Source of the DNA: Strongyloides papillosus
Lineage: Eukaryota; Nematoda; Chromadorea; Rhabditida; Strongyloididae
Reading direction: 5' to 3'
Assembly: GCA_005656395.1 (NCBI GenBank)
Contig: SRSI01000013.1
Coordinates: 1,922,001 to 1,986,000, forward strand
DNA: 64,000 nt
Position 1 is the stretch's first letter; the number at the start of each line of letters is the position of its first letter. Both the position numbers and the translations under genes were made by a program. Positions 44,337 to 57,242 of this stretch are shown in pieces. A model generated the notes under the pieces. It saw only the letters and a program-made list of their open reading frames with translations, searched no databases and had not been told where the DNA came from.

Positions 44337-46367
44337 CGGACATGGGCATTTATCAATTATCAGTGATAATATTATCAGTGATACATTTATCAGTGATAAA
44401 ACTTATCAGTGATACATCTATCAGTGATAAAATTTATCAGTGATAAGTTTTGACAAAAATCACTGATCATTTTGGAACATACTATCTGATCAGTGATAAA
44501 TTATTTCTTCCAACTTTGAACGATGATAAAAAATGTAATGTTTTTTTATGACAGATAATATTGCAAAAGTTATTTTATCTTTGATATTAAGACTTAAAAG
44601 AAAATTTATCAATGATTTTTGAATAATGATTTACCTTCCATTGATGAATAGTATATTTTAATTAAATAATAAATAAAAAATTTTTCTATAAGTATAATAG
44701 TTTTTTCTGAACAAATAAAATTTTAAAAATCACATGCCATTTTAAAGATAATTCAAACAGTAAAGTGAAACAAATTTTTAATTATAAATATTTTATCAAT
44801 TATACAGTTTTATTTAAGTTAGACGTTTAAAAAATATTTTGTATTTTAAAATTACAAACCTTTTAATTACTAAAATCGTTTAAAATATTTATTTTAACAT
44901 CACATAAGACAAATTTTAAATATTATTTAGTAAAAAATTTATAAAAGCTTCATTTTTACTGTCTCCATAGATGTACGCGACTTTCTGCCGTCTAATAACA
45001 TTTTCAAATAAGAAAATATTCCCTCTACTCTAGCAATAGATGCAGGTGTTGTAATAATTGCTGTGTAATATTTTTGAAGATTTATATTTTAAAATTCAAA
45101 ATATGGTAGAGTTTGAAAATATGGATCCGAAAAAATTATAGAATTGACATCTTTATTATTATTTTTTTTTAGTTCTGATATGTAATCATCATCATCTTTA
45201 TCATTATTATGAACTGAATCATTTCCATTATTTAAATTAAACTGTTTTTGTAGCATATTAATAACAGTTTTTTTTTCTGACGATGTTAGGCAAAATCTTA
45301 AAAATGCAGAAAATTGGATTTTTAGATATATCTAAAACATCAGAAAATCTTTTTTTTGCAGCTTTAAAATATGCATTTTTAAATTGATCTCTTATTCCTA
45401 ATTTTTTTACCAAAAAATATAGTTTACCTAAGATAAAAACAACATATTTCATACCAAAACTGTTTTTCTGCATATTTTTGGAAGTTATGTACAAAATGTT
45501 TAATAAACTTTCAATTTCTTTAGCAGCATTGATATTTTCATTATCAAAATAAAAATTATTGAATCTTTTTAATTGAGAAGATAATTGTATGAACCTATGA
45601 ATCATGCGATATGCATATATCCAACGGATTTTGGGTACCAAAATAATTCCTTTACCGGTATGTTGCTTCAAATAAATATTTACTTTATCGCGACGTCCAA
45701 TAGATACGCAATATGTATAAATGTGTTGCATAAGTTTGAAGCATTCCATATTTACTAAAACTTAAAACAGTAGGTTTAGTTTATGGCTTTAGCACCATAT
45801 ACGTATTGGTGATTTAAAATGAGTTAAAAGATTTTTTGCATTAACATTATTATCTGCATTATTAAATGAAAAAACATCATCAACTTCTATTGGATCAAAT
45901 TCACTATCATTAAAATTAAGTGATTCTTCAATATTATTAATAACATCATTAAAATCATTTTCCTCTATAAATTAAAAAAAGCATATTTTTATACAAAAAT
46001 TTTGAATTATAATAATATTTAAAAATTTTGTTCATTAATTAATCAAAACATGTTAAATATTCCTCAATTGAAAATAAAACTTTATTCAAAAATCATTGAT
46101 AAATTTTCTTTTAAATCTTAATACCAAAAAATATCAAAGATAAAATAACTTTTGCATTATTATCTGTGATAATAGTACATCACATTTGTTATCATTGTTC
46201 ATTGTAGAAGAAGCGAACTTATCACTGATAAATTTTTATCACTGATCAGATAGTATGTTCCAAAATGATCAGTGATTTCTGTCAAAACTTATCAGTGATA
46301 AATTTTATCACTGATAGATGTATCACTGATAATAATATCAGTGATAAGTGATAAATGCCCATGTCCG
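44337..46367 (-). mobile_element. hAT element with >300-bp TIRs and TATCAGTGATA arrays
   Basis: An 8-bp duplication TGGATAAG lies at 44329-44336 and 46368-46375. The ends are CGGACATGGGCATTTATC and its inverted copy. Similarity between the inverted ends continues beyond 300 bp (for example CATTTTGGAACATACTATCT and AAGTTATTTTATCTTTGATA). Within the outer 200 bp of each end the near-palindrome TATCAGTGATA is repeated many times. The 2031-bp element carries a decayed hAT transposase on the minus strand. The 8-bp target and the dimerisation domain fix the superfamily. Confidence 0.9.
44945..45970 (-). pseudogene. hAT transposase relic
   Basis: Minus-strand reading from about 45965: an acidic stretch (EENDFNDVINNIEESLNF), then RIWC*SHKLNLLF*, which corresponds to the conserved (H)xRCxxHxLNL block and has two TAA stops. 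The 163-codon frame (45258-45749) follows, with KIRWIYAYRMIHRFIQLSSQ in the place of the P-x-TRWNS-x-Y motif. Near 45040-44945 it ends in the dimerisation domain, YYTAIITTPASIARVEGIFS and LDGRKSRTSMETVKMKL, matching the PATSxxxERxFS...RxxR pattern with several key residues changed (ER is VE). The catalytic Trp of TRW persists. Too broken to be active. Confidence 0.75.
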
Positions 46368-46375
46368 TGGATAAG

Positions 46376-47921
46376 TTTTTGCTATAAATTGTTAATGTTA
46401 AATTTATTATATTTATCTTTTGCTGTTTAATTTTTAGAACTATAAATGAGCATGGAGTGGTGTAATCTAAATTGCCAGGATTTTATCAACATAAACTGTT
46501 CTGTCAATACCGCTATTGGACACATTTTTGCATTTCCTTTTGCTAGCCTTATACAGGAAATATCAAGACCATTTTCTCTAACTTTTAGTTCTTATAATAT
46601 CGTTATTATTACTACTTTCTATCTTTCTTATTAATTCCAAACTCAAGAACATGGGATTTACGAGATTTCACAGTACTGGTACTGACTTAACTTCTTTAAG
46701 CTTCAATTGCCTTACTGAACATCGATCTCATCCACCACTTCATCAGCGGATAAGTATCATCTCAGAACCTTTGGAAAGTATTATTTGAATTGATCCGGCT
46801 GGTCCCTTTTTTTTCATTTCCTGCCTGGGTATGTGTTTTTTTTCAATTCATCTTACTGTCTTTATATTACAATTATCATATCACTATTTCTTTTCATTTT
46901 AATCATATCATCATTTCATTTTATTCTTATGTAGCTTTTATTAAATAAAATTTTTGAAAACACAAAATTACATGTTCTTCTTTCTTGGATAGTTTTCCTT
47001 GCATAAAATGTTATTTCTCCAGTTGAATAATAAGCTGAAATGATAATAACATTTGTTTAAAATTTATTTGAAACATCTACAGCGTCACTTTTTGTTATGA
47101 ATAGTATTGTTTTCAGTTGGTGTTATAAAATAGTTGATAGTATCACATATTTTTCTTTCTTGATGATTTGGATATTGTAATTCTTGGTAAATTCTTTTCT
47201 AACTAATCAGCTTCATCCAGTACACTAGTTTTTGATTAATAAATGTTGAAATTAACATTTCCATAGCAGCTTATTTCTTTTCTTTAAACTTTCCAACTTT
47301 TCAATTGATACTAACAGTTCCATCTCCTGTTATTAAAAAAAATATTCTTAAATTAAATTCTAAGAGCTTTCTTTAAAATAACCAACTTTGCATTTAATAA
47401 CCATCCATAATTTAATAATTTTTAAAGAATATTTATACTTTTTTAACATTCAAAAACTTATGTAATATTTTAATACTAATCATTAATATTATAAAACATG
47501 ATAAAAATAAAATGTTAATTAATAATTTACAACAACATTATTGTGAAACAAAAGATTTTTAAGTTTTTTTGATACTTTTTTTTGTAATTGAAAAGAAGGT
47601 AAATAGCTTGTTCAATTGGAACGAGTAAAGCGAGCTGCTGCTTGTTAAATATCTATCTTTTGTCAAATTTCATATATAATTTGTTTTAATATATTTAAAA
47701 AAAATCATAATTACAAATAAATATTACAAAATATATCATAATCGACAATAATAAATATAGCGGTCGAATTTTGCGTTTAGGATAGAAAATTATATGCTCG
47801 AGACGAAAAATGAAGTCTGAGAACGAAAATTTAAAGCTAAGGATTATTTTTTGTGTAAATTTCTCTGTGTGTTCGGTCAGTCCATATGTTTTCAAGTTAA
47901 CGGAAGAATCGTTTATATTTA
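46376..47921. other. AT-rich DNA with one weak open frame
   Basis: 46446-46634 gives a 62-codon plus-strand frame with cysteines near its start (EWCNLNCQDFININCSVN), and a second frame near 46650-46788. Neither has splice or family support. The rest shows nothing. Confidence 0.35.
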
Positions 47922-48835
47922 TTAGGTTGGTGCATAAATAATGGTCGCAAATTCTTACTACAAATTTTCATTGTAAAAAATTAAAATAAATAAATTCATA
48001 TTAAAACGGTCTTTATGTAGAAATGTAGGGGGACTTGCCCTGATAATATTTTACATATTACCTTGATTTATAAATTAATTTTTAAAAAAGTTATCTCCGA
48101 TTTTAAAAATGTTGTCAAAAAGGGAATTACAGGTAATTTTCTTACATGAGTTCAAACTTTGACGTAACAGAGTTGAAGCATATCGAAATATAGTAAATGT
48201 AGAGGAGGAAGGGTCAACTTCTGAACGCTTTTGTGTCGGTAGTTTGAGAAATTCCAAAGAGTTAATTTTGACCTCAATATTTAAGAGGGTAAAAGAGGAT
48301 CCTTTACTACCAATACTCACAATTATTGGAAGATTGTCGAGCTAAATCTAAAGCAGTGACCAAGAGGGTTGAAATATATTGACGGGAGCATGAGAAAATT
48401 AATGAAAAACTAAAAAAAACCATCCGACTTTAAAAATAGGAATATTCCAATATTATAGAATGACAAAATAAGATGCCATTTTTCAAAATTGGTATTAAAA
48501 AAACTTGGTGAATTGAAATAAGGGGCTCTATATCATCCTACATACTCCCCGGATCTCTTTCTTACAATTTACGATTTGTTTGAGCATTTGGATGTATTTT
48601 TTAAGAATTAATTGTTTAAGTATCAGGAGTCGGTAGAAAGTGATTTCAGTGACTTTTATTAGATCCAAAAGTCTTGAATCTTATAAAACGAGGGTTCAAA
48701 AGCTGTTAGAACTTTAAGAAAAATGTGTAGATTCTAACAGGTAATATTTTGATTAATTTACTTAAAATAAACTTAAATAAATATCGTCTTAATTCATTTT
48801 TTTTCTTCGCGGCCATTATTTATGCACCAACCTAA
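47922..48835 (+). mobile_element. Deleted mariner, 914 bp (family M2)
   Basis: Ends TTAGGTTGGTGCATAAATAA and the inverted right end TTAGGTTGGTGCATAAATAA are flanked by TA. The plus strand keeps the transposase start (KRELQVIFLHEFKL, YRNIVNVEEEGSTSE) and its end (SPDLFLTIYDLFEHLDVFF). The catalytic middle is missing: the frame passes straight from the HTH region to the YSPD block. The element at 58796-59710 has nearly the same length and the same kind of join. Confidence 0.85.
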
Positions 48836-49749
48836 TATTTCAATGATATTGTCGAGAGAATGTACTTTCATTAAGTGAACAAGTATTATTTCGATTTAAT
48901 ATACTTTATATATTATACAAGAAATTAGAAAGTTTGTTTTTTTTAATTTCACATTTTCGTTATGAGCAAGAAAGGTTTATGATTCATATAAATAGATTTA
49001 ACATCACGAGAAAGTAAACAAATAACGATGTTAAAAAAATTAGTACTAACAATAAATATATCTCAAATATATGATTCGTTAGTTGCTGGTAAAACATTTA
49101 ATTTAGCAAAAAATAAATCAAATTTATTTCGCAAAAACTCTTATATGTCTAGCTTAATGAAAACTTAAGAATTACTAAGCTACGCGAAAGCATACCAATT
49201 TTAGAAATGAAAAATCAAGAGTATCCTCATAATTTGTTAGAAAAAATAGAAAATTTCACGATCTTTTTAACACGCCTAGTGATTTTATCGTCGATTGAAT
49301 GTAGTAAGCAAATTTCAAAATTATGCGTATTAACAAGATTTTTTTTAATAAATTACTGCTGCTTCCGTCAAACGCTTTTTTATTATAAAATAATATCCAC
49401 TATGATAATTTATTTTTTTTAATCTCGTGGTGAGATAATCCATGACAAAATTTGCTAATTTACTGGATGATTATTCGTTAAGTCGTCCCGGTAGATAGTC
49501 TCTTCTATTTCCTTAGCAAGGAGTTAATGTTGCAAAGGAACTATACACTTTTTACCAAGGTAATGGTATTTTCTTACAAAGACATAAAAAAAGTAAGGAC
49601 GTAATTATACATAGGCAGGTAAGGTCCCATGTCTAGTCTTTAAGTGCAATGTTAAAGGACTGAACTATCGGATAATTTCTTCTCAGAAGTAGATATTTGG
49701 AGTCTTTTTTTTTAATTCAGTTTTTTTATTATTTTATTAAGACGTTAGA
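48836..49749. other. AT-rich DNA, no supported gene
   Basis: A short coding-like patch near 49085-49165 (VAGKTFNLAKNKSNLFRKNS) is followed by the open frame 49207-49422. No family is recognised and I do not call a gene. Confidence 0.35.
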
Positions 49750-50700
49750 ATGCGCCGTTTATCAAGAGAAATTACATCAAATACAAGATATAGTGATTAT
49801 TACTGTGGTGAAAATTTAGATAGTGCAATTAATATGTTTTTTTTATCAAATATTTATATTTTTTTAGATAATTATTCATTCCCAGAAAGTAAAGGGTCGA
49901 CATTCAGTTTTGATATGGTCAATTATGATAATGAAATTGAGAATATCCCACAACAACCATTAGTATCATTCGAAAATTATTATATAGAGCCACAACAACA
50001 ACAAATATTAGATTGTTCAATTGAAAATGTCGCTTTTTACATCATCAAATTTTAAATGATCATAATTTTCTTATACGTTCACGTATCGCTACAAAATATA
50101 TACCATCTTGTAGAGCAAATCGAGGACTATCATCGTCATCTTTTTGCATTTTGTTCGCAATTATTAAAAAGTTGCCATTACTCTAAAAAGAAGTTACGTT
50201 AAAAATAGATTTCCGATCAATTTACTTGTACGAGTTCAAACTTGGCCAAGCAGCAACCAAAACTTCAATAAAAGTTAGTGAAGCATTTGGCCAAGGGTCT
50301 ACTAACAAAGGGACCATACAACGTTGGTTCCAGAAATTTCAGAATGGAGATACGAGTCTTCAATGAAAGGGGAATTCTCGCGAAGTAAATGCTCTTGAAA
50401 ACAAGAATGGTGGAACCAAATTTAAGAATAACTGTTCAGGAGCTCGCAGATGAATTGGATGTCAGTGTGGGAACTGTATATAATCACTTAAAAGCTATAA
50501 ATATTATATCGTTCGACTAAAAATGTATCTTTTATATCTCTAGCTCTAACAGTAAAAGCGACATTTTCAGTTGAACAACCTAATAAAAATATATTCCCAC
50601 TAAAATTTTTTAATGATTTCGACATGAAGAAAAATGCAATACGGCTTTTACATATATAACGAAATTTATAAAGTGGTTTTTGGTGAAGTGGCATGTCGCC
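49750..50700 (+). pseudogene. Unknown small gene interrupted by a mariner
   Basis: ATG at 49750 opens MRRLSREITSNTRYSDYYCG, an Asn/Tyr/Glu-rich sequence with a Gln run (PQQQQI). At 50006-50007 the frame enters a mariner TIR, so the last 16 codons of the 101-codon frame are transposon. To the right of the mariner (from 50586) a frame such as FPLKFFNDFDMKKNAIRLLH may continue the original gene. No domain is recognised. The real 3' end is uncertain. Confidence 0.35.
50008..50583 (+). mobile_element. Deleted mariner, 576 bp, inside a gene
   Basis: Ends TTAGATTGTTCAATTGAAAA and the inverted right end TTAGGTTGTTCAACTGAAAA are flanked by TA. The plus strand encodes the N-terminal half of a mariner transposase: RSIYLYEFKLGQAATKTSIK, IQRWFQKFQNGDTSLQ, then after a frameshift RITVQELADELDVSVGTVYN and HLKAI. 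The catalytic half is absent. The 3' TIR follows within about 90 bp. Its TIR differs from family M2 and from the 39137 element, so this is a third mariner lineage. Confidence 0.82.
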
Positions 50701-51051
50701 TCTTAAGATTTTAGTATAAATTAAGATATTATTTCAATTTTTTCATTCATTTATTTAAATACTTTCACTGGAAATTCTCCTCTTTCTGATAGTGATTGTA
50801 TATGTTGAAATAATTTATTGCTATTATTTATTTTTGTTTTCGATTGTCATTAACCCTCTTTCTATAAAATTTTATTTTTAGATTATATTTTTCTCATAAG
50901 TTTATTGCGATTTAATTTATAATTAATAGTTCCAGGTTTCTGTTAAATATACTGTAACAGATGATGTTGAATCTTTTTTCTGTTATGGGATGGAACTTAT
51001 TATTTTGCATTGTTTTCTTTGTCTATTTGGAGTAGTTCAACTAGCTAAGAA

Positions 51052-51465
51052 AAGCTTTATAAAGCTTTTAATAAATTTTGCCACTTTGATGGAACGGACA
51101 AAACATTACCTGTAACTGACAACGATGATAATGATAGTACCTATGGTTTTAATGATGGTAATGTCAAGAATGGTGACGTTACTGTTAATAATGGTTGATA
51201 TAATTCTTGATCTGGGATACCAAGCACTCCTATCTTTCAAGGTGTGCCATTCTTTAACCTAATGGTGGCAGGAAATTACCAAATACCACTTGAATATTCT
51301 AGTGTGAGGTATGTGAAACCTCCTAATGTTGTTCCTTTTAGAGTTTAACGAGTTCTTACTACTTCCATTAATCCTACTTTTTAAACAGTTCACGTCGTCG
51401 AGGCTGGTTATTTGAAGAAGTCATCTTGTGATTTCAATACTATTACCAGTAAAACTATAAACTAA
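51052..51465 (+). pseudogene. Coding-like frame with four in-frame stops
   Basis: One frame of 138 codons has no frameshift but stops at TGA, TGA, TAA and TAA. Segments read KLYKAFNKFCHFDGTDKTLP, DSTYGFNDGNVKNGDVTVNN, GIPSTPIFQGVPFFNLMVAG, NYQIPLEYSSVRYVKPPNVV and HVVEAGYLKKSSCDF. Composition is far from random for such AT-rich DNA. Just upstream another frame (VKYTVTDDVESFF...) is open from about 50940 and may be a preceding exon. No family recognised. Confidence 0.4.
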
Positions 51466-52569
51466 AGCTTATGGGTAAATTTTTTTGTTTGATACAATTC
51501 GATTATTATGCAAAAATTTTTCTGGAAAAAATAGAGTTTATTTAAATAACGTTAGAATTCCTGCGAACCACTAATAAAATTAAATTATTTAAATATGACA
51601 ATAGACTACATTAGCTTATATGAAAGCATTTCTAATCATTTTATCTATTATCGCAATGAATTTGATAAATCTTTTTTTTAAGAATATCAAATTGCAATAA
51701 AAAAGAAATATAGTAAATTGTCAAAAGCTGCAATATTACTAATTATAACTTAAATTACAACGTTGGTAATCAAAACGATGAAAATATCCTTGATAGTTTG
51801 TGATTATCTTTAAATGTGACATCGTTTTTTTAAATTTCTTTTGTGTGCATATGTTATTACGTTTTTGCAAATTTTTTAAAGGAAAAAAATTTTAAATAAA
51901 AAAGTCATTAATTAATATGAATAAATAACAAAAATGATCGGCATGATAAAGCTTCAATGTATAAATTAATTGATATGTTTTTCTTCCTGTTATTGAAATA
52001 TATGTAATACTTTGAATATAAATTAGTTAAAAATAATTGCCATCAATTTTAATATAAATAACATAAGTTTATTTATTAGTATTTAAGCATTTTAACAATA
52101 AAGTAATTAATATAAACTATATTTACAAATTAAAGTACTTCCTTCAATTTTAATTGCTGTAAACAATGTACAGACATAATTGTCACAGTAAAATTATGTT
52201 TATAAAAAAACGGACAACAATACATTGAAGATTTAGCAAAAATAGTGAGTAAAAAATGACATTATTTATGAATTAAACGCAGAATATAATATGTTATTTA
52301 AAAAAAAAACTTATATTAAAAACAATAGCAGTACTCTTATTTAATAGTAATTATAGCACTATTTTTTGAAATTAAACTGCAAGTTTTCCAATAATTATAA
52401 ACATAATATATTATTATCTTATAAATACTCATCGATTAATTCATTTATAATTTTCGTAAAGTGAAATATATCGCTAAATAAAAGTATTTCAGTAACTTTT
52501 TTACATAAATTCTTAACATCATTAAGAATTTTTAAAGAAGTTAATATATATAATTCATTATTTTCGCAG
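51466..52569. other. AT-rich DNA, no supported gene
   Basis: Nothing beyond low-complexity AT-rich sequence. Confidence 0.5.
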
Positions 52570-53470
52570 ATTTAGCTTACTAGATGTCTATCAAACAAAT
52601 CAATTATAGGTTATTAAAATGCAGCACAGAAATTGAAATTCAATCAATTTTTCGAAATTTTGAGCTCTTCTTCGGCATTATTAATTGTACATATAATTTT
52701 ATTTATTTTATTTTTTACTTTTTCAGCAATTTCTGGTATATTCATATCATTAATCTTAGTACGAACAAATATTGATAAACACGCAGTATTTTGAGCAACT
52801 GAATATTTGAAAAAAGTCTAGTTTTTAATTGATTCTGCAATCACCAATACTCCTGGATTGTGTAAAATAGATTACGCTGTAAACATTTTGGGAGTAAAAG
52901 ATCCACAAATTTTTAATGAATTATAATTTTTCAAATAATTGTACTCTTTTTTCATAAAGATGAAAATCATTAGCAGCTGAAAAAATTTAAAAGCTTTTAA
53001 AAAATTTTTTCCAAAAAATCTTTTACTTTATAAACATTTCTTTTTCTTAGCATTTCAAGTTTTACTTAGTAATTCATTAAAATTTTAGATTTCATTGGGG
53101 CAGCACTTAACATCATGCAGTCCTTCAACACCATAAGATTTTAAGAACTACTTGCAATAACTACAGCAAGTCTTTTGCTGTCATATCTTTTTCTTTAAGT
53201 GCGGTTAACTATTTGTGTAAATTCAACATACGTGAAATGGTGCTCTTTAATTTCATCTAATTTCATGAAATCAGTAAAAATACACCAAGACACAGGGCAA
53301 GTAAGTCCCACAGCAAGTTTTCTGTTGAAAATATAGCATTTATATGGTTATATTCATAAAAACACTTCTTTATAAATTCTCTTATTGCGTTTAATATGTC
53401 ACTATGATGAACAACTTTTTCAGTGAGAAGCATTGGTTTAATCCTTTCTATTCTTGACATATAACGTTGC
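52570..53470 (-). pseudogene. Degenerate minus-strand coding-like region
   Basis: The best piece is 53263-53460: SRIERIKPMLLTEKVVHHSD, REFIKKCFYEYNHINAIF and STENLLWDLLALCLGVFLL. Downstream on the same strand, patches such as LDEIKEHHFTYVEFTQIVN and VLKDCMMLSAAPMKSKILM occur in shifted frames. It may be one decayed gene of about 300 codons. No family identified. Confidence 0.3.
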
Positions 53471-54239
53471 TATTTTTGTATTTTTAGTAAAAAGAATCAA
53501 TAGATCTTCTCATATTATTTTGTTCATCGCACGGTGGAGAGCGAAAAGCCTTCCAATTATAAAGAAGAAGCTAGAAAATTTAAAAAAGAGGAAGTATTAA
53601 TTTGCATGAAAATTGGAATTATCTAGAAATATCTTTATAAACGGGACTGAAAAAGAATGATATATTTCAATTATAATCAGAACTTATAATTTAATAACTG
53701 ATATTCTTTTATTTTATATTGTAAACTGCTAATTTATTATTAAGATCTTGTTCTTTAAATACAAACGTTTTAATTTCATTAGCAGAATCACTCGTAACGG
53801 CAACAATAATAGTTATTCAAAAATATGTAGTTCTCTATGATAAAATAAAGTTACGAGATGGCTTGGGGCACACTCAGCTAAAGTATTTTTACCCGTTTGG
53901 TAAAGTGTAATTTTTGTGTATGTACATACAAATTTAATTTAAATTGAATTAGTGATACATGATCAATTAAATGTTAAAATTATGATTTTACCTCAAGTTT
54001 TAGAAAAAAAAAGAGAAAAAATACCTCAAAAATGGATGATTTACAATTATTGTGGTAGGAAAATAACAATTAAGTATACTAATCAACCTTAGAATGTTTT
54101 CTTCTTATAGAAAACTTCTTACTCAATAAAGAAGTCTATCAATTACTTTAATGTTTAATACCTTTTACTTAAAAAATTTCCTCATTATTGTACTTTTAGT
54201 CACTTTTATTAAATTTGTTTACCGTAAAATTAAATTACA

Positions 54240-54400
54240 GTTACACTCTACACAGAAAAAAAAAGGGAAAAATTTTAACAAATCTATCTGAAATGCAAAA
54301 AAATTTCCCACCTATTTAAAAAATCAACATTTATTCAAATTTTAAAATTATCGAGCGACAGCAAAAATGTTTTGAACGATGAGAAATATTAGGTTGTTGC
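54240..54400. repeat. Dispersed repeat, related to the window's right end
   Basis: The stretch ATTTATTCAAATTTTAAAATTATCGAGCGACAGCAAAAATGTTTTGAACGA matches, with scattered changes, a segment at about 63890-63950. Both are preceded by a similar CACAGAAA/CACAAAAA start and AT-rich filler. Probably two copies of a MITE whose ends are not both visible. Confidence 0.4.
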
Positions 54401-54968
54401 AATATTTTGCTGTTTTTTTTACAAAGTTACATATGTTTTATATTTTAAGTAATGTAACTTTTATTTAATCTTAATGTTTTTGATATAATGCTAATCTTAG
54501 AATCTAACTTTTCTTCTAATATACATGTTGTTAGAACTCAATTTCATGTATATTTGTTAAGTTTTAACAAAATTATTGTCCTAAACAATTCACTGGCAAC
54601 AATAAATATAAAAAATTCGTAATAATAATAACAAAAAGCCAAAAATTACTATTTAACCACACAAAGCATTAATAATTAAAAATATTATTTTAGTATTTGT
54701 TCCCATATTAAGTTTAAATATGTAGAAGATATTTTTTACTTTAGATAAAAATGCATATAATATCATAACTTTTCATAGATTTAATTTTTTAAATAGATCC
54801 ATTAAAGTCATTAGAAAAATTTTCGGCTTTCAGACGAGCGTAATTTTATAGTAAAAAGTGTAATTAATAATAACTCAAACTATTAAAACTTATTAATAGA
54901 AATATTTTGGTATGTTCAGAATTGCTTTTTATAAAAGCGTTTATAATCTTACATAAAATTAAATTCTA

Positions 54969-55473
54969 CACTGACGAACATTTTTTGTGCAGCTCTTTGC
55001 GGTTAAAAAAGTTTGCGGCTTTTTGCGGTTAATAGAAAATTTGACCTAGTCAAATTTATATTTTTGCAGATATTTTGTTTACAAGTGAAATGTATTGAAT
55101 TCTATTAATAAAATAAATATTCATACTATCGTTGAAATTATTATTTATCAATTAAAGAAATTTTAAATTTATTAGAATTTAAAAAAATGGTAAAACATGT
55201 TTATTAAACATTTAAATAATGTTTTTTTATAATAATAACTATTTGTTTCTTCCTACATTTGATCAAAAATCATGCATCGTATAAAATGTAGTTTCTTTTA
55301 CCGAAGAAATATCAACAGTTGTAAATGTCGTGGTAGAAGAAAACATAATTTTACTGCGTTTATGACAATTTTGCGGTTTTAAAAATTTGCGGTTGCAAAT
55401 ATTTTGCGGTTTACCATTTCTGACTACAAACCGCAAATGCTTGCGGTTTCTATCCGCAAAATTTTCCTCAGTG
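54969..55473. mobile_element. 505-bp MITE, copy D (TGCGG family)
   Basis: Left end CACTGACGAACATTTTTTGT, inverted right end CACTGAGGAAAATTTTGCGG, TA on both sides (54967-54968, 55474-55475). Same length as copy A at 2787-3291 and nearly collinear with it, including the shared internal phrase TTTGACCTAGTCAAAT (an inverted repeat around CTAG). Confidence 0.85.
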
Positions 55474-55589
55474 TATATAAAGTCAGTTTTTACGATAACT
55501 TTATTAAAAGTTTTTTTTAACTTAAAGATTGTGACGACGAAAGAATTTACACTTTAGCCCATATTTTATAACTAACACTAAACAAGAAA

Positions 55590-55880
55590 AATGGAAAGAA
55601 ATGTTGAAGTACCTCTGCCTCACGTACAAGAAGGGCATTTTGTAAGGACGGGACCGTATGTGGGGCAAGTACCAATGAACTATGGTGACTTTTACAACGT
55701 TGTTAGGTTTGCTAAAGTCGTGGAGACGCACTAAAAACAACAGCGACAACGTAACTGGAGACGTCAACAAAATACTCAAGGGAATGTATTTTCACAGTTC
55801 TTTAACGATCACTGACCAACCAATAGTAACTTCTCAGGTGGATGCCAACAAAATAGAAAGTGGAAAAGAATTGGGAGAGT
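55590..55880 (+). pseudogene. Unknown gene fragment, GC-richer, with in-frame stops
   Basis: ATG at 55590 gives MERNVEVPLPHVQEGHFVRT and YVGQVPMNYGDFYNVVRFAK, with a TAA at 55731-55733. The same frame goes on KQQRQRNWRRQQNTQGNVFS, then a TGA, then NSNFSGGCQQNRKWKRIGRV. Codon use and G+C differ from the surroundings. A competing frame at 55682-55882 is also open. The basic, Gln/Asn-rich tail could bind nucleic acid. It lies 110 bp to the right of MITE D. Origin is unclear: possibly a mobile-element or virus-derived fragment, but no motif supports that. Confidence 0.35.
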
Positions 55881-55882
55881 AG

Positions 55883-57242
55883 AGAGCTATCACAAAGATT
55901 CCAAACTACTAAACTCTAATGTAAGATTTAGAGATTTTTTTATGTTAATTTATTTTTAGAATTTTTATTTAACAGAGGACGATGAAAAGGTATAAGAAGA
56001 AAATATGCTTATCTTTTATTTAACAAAAGATGCCTTTTTTTTTCCGAAATGCAGTGCAGACAATTCAAAGAAATACTTTGAGGATATGCCTAGTAGGAGG
56101 CGTTTACGCTAGATTCTTTTTTAAAGAGGCTTGTGTAAATTATCTAATGTCATTTTTTCTATGTTTTTAATTTATTTATTGTATTTATTGTATCTGTGTA
56201 TTTAATGTTTTTTTGTATTTAATAAAGTATTTGAAAAATTTAACAAATTTAGAAAAATTTTTTAAACTAAAATATTAATCTATTCGCTACAGACTAAGTA
56301 CTCCTCATAATTTACTTGTATAGTAATTTTTTGTAATATTTAAATATATGCATAAATTGTTAGTTAACATTACGCTTATCGAAGTGTATTTTTTATTAAT
56401 TTTTTTTCTATATATATTTTTTAACCTTTCAAAGAATACATGTGATATGTGTGAACATTATATACGTATCTTTAAGAGTAATTACCTTTTTGTTCTTGAT
56501 AACAATTGATATGCATATTGGTGCAGTAAGAGAAAATATATTTTTAAAAAAGAAATTTTTTTCACTGTTCTGGGAAAAATTACCGTAAATTTAATTAATT
56601 TAATGTAGTGGCATTAATAAAAACAAACAATAATGCAAATCAGTAAATATATTTGAAATTAAGGCGGACCATATCTATTCAGTCAGTTACTTTTTCGTTT
56701 AAATATCTAAAATGATTAATATTGAAGTAAAAGAAAAAGTAATAATACCGTAAACAATTTTTTCTAAATAAAATTTTCATTAAAAATTAAAGTAATCATA
56801 TTTCAACGATCAAGAACATGCTTCAAATAATATTATTAATTGATTTCACAAACATGAAAAAAAAGTTCACAATTTTTTGTTCAAGTTTGATTGTAGACAT
56901 TGTTTGAATGTCCTTGAATTTTTATAACGATTAATTTTTTACCACTAACAAAAAATATTGTAATTGATTCATGGTTAATTGCTCAGATATTGATATGTTT
57001 AAAAGAAACAGATATAACATAATGATAAACTTTATAACATATGATATTATAACTTTATAATGAATACATAAACTTTGTAAAACCACTTTCTAGATTACTT
57101 AGAATAAAATTTTGAAAAATCAGTTCAGCACATTGTCTTTCGTAAAATTTTTCTTACATTATATTTTCCAGATTCTTTAGAGTCATTGACAAATAAATTG
57201 TTTCTTGGAAGAAAAGCAACAGTCTTTATTGGTTCATCAACA
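55883..57242. other. AT-rich DNA, no supported gene
   Basis: Nothing recognisable. Long runs of A/T with scattered polyadenylation-like AATAAA words. Confidence 0.5.

Noticed and set aside
55590..55880. Endogenous viral capsid fragment
   Set aside because: Only GC content and a basic tail hint at it; no recognisable viral motif.
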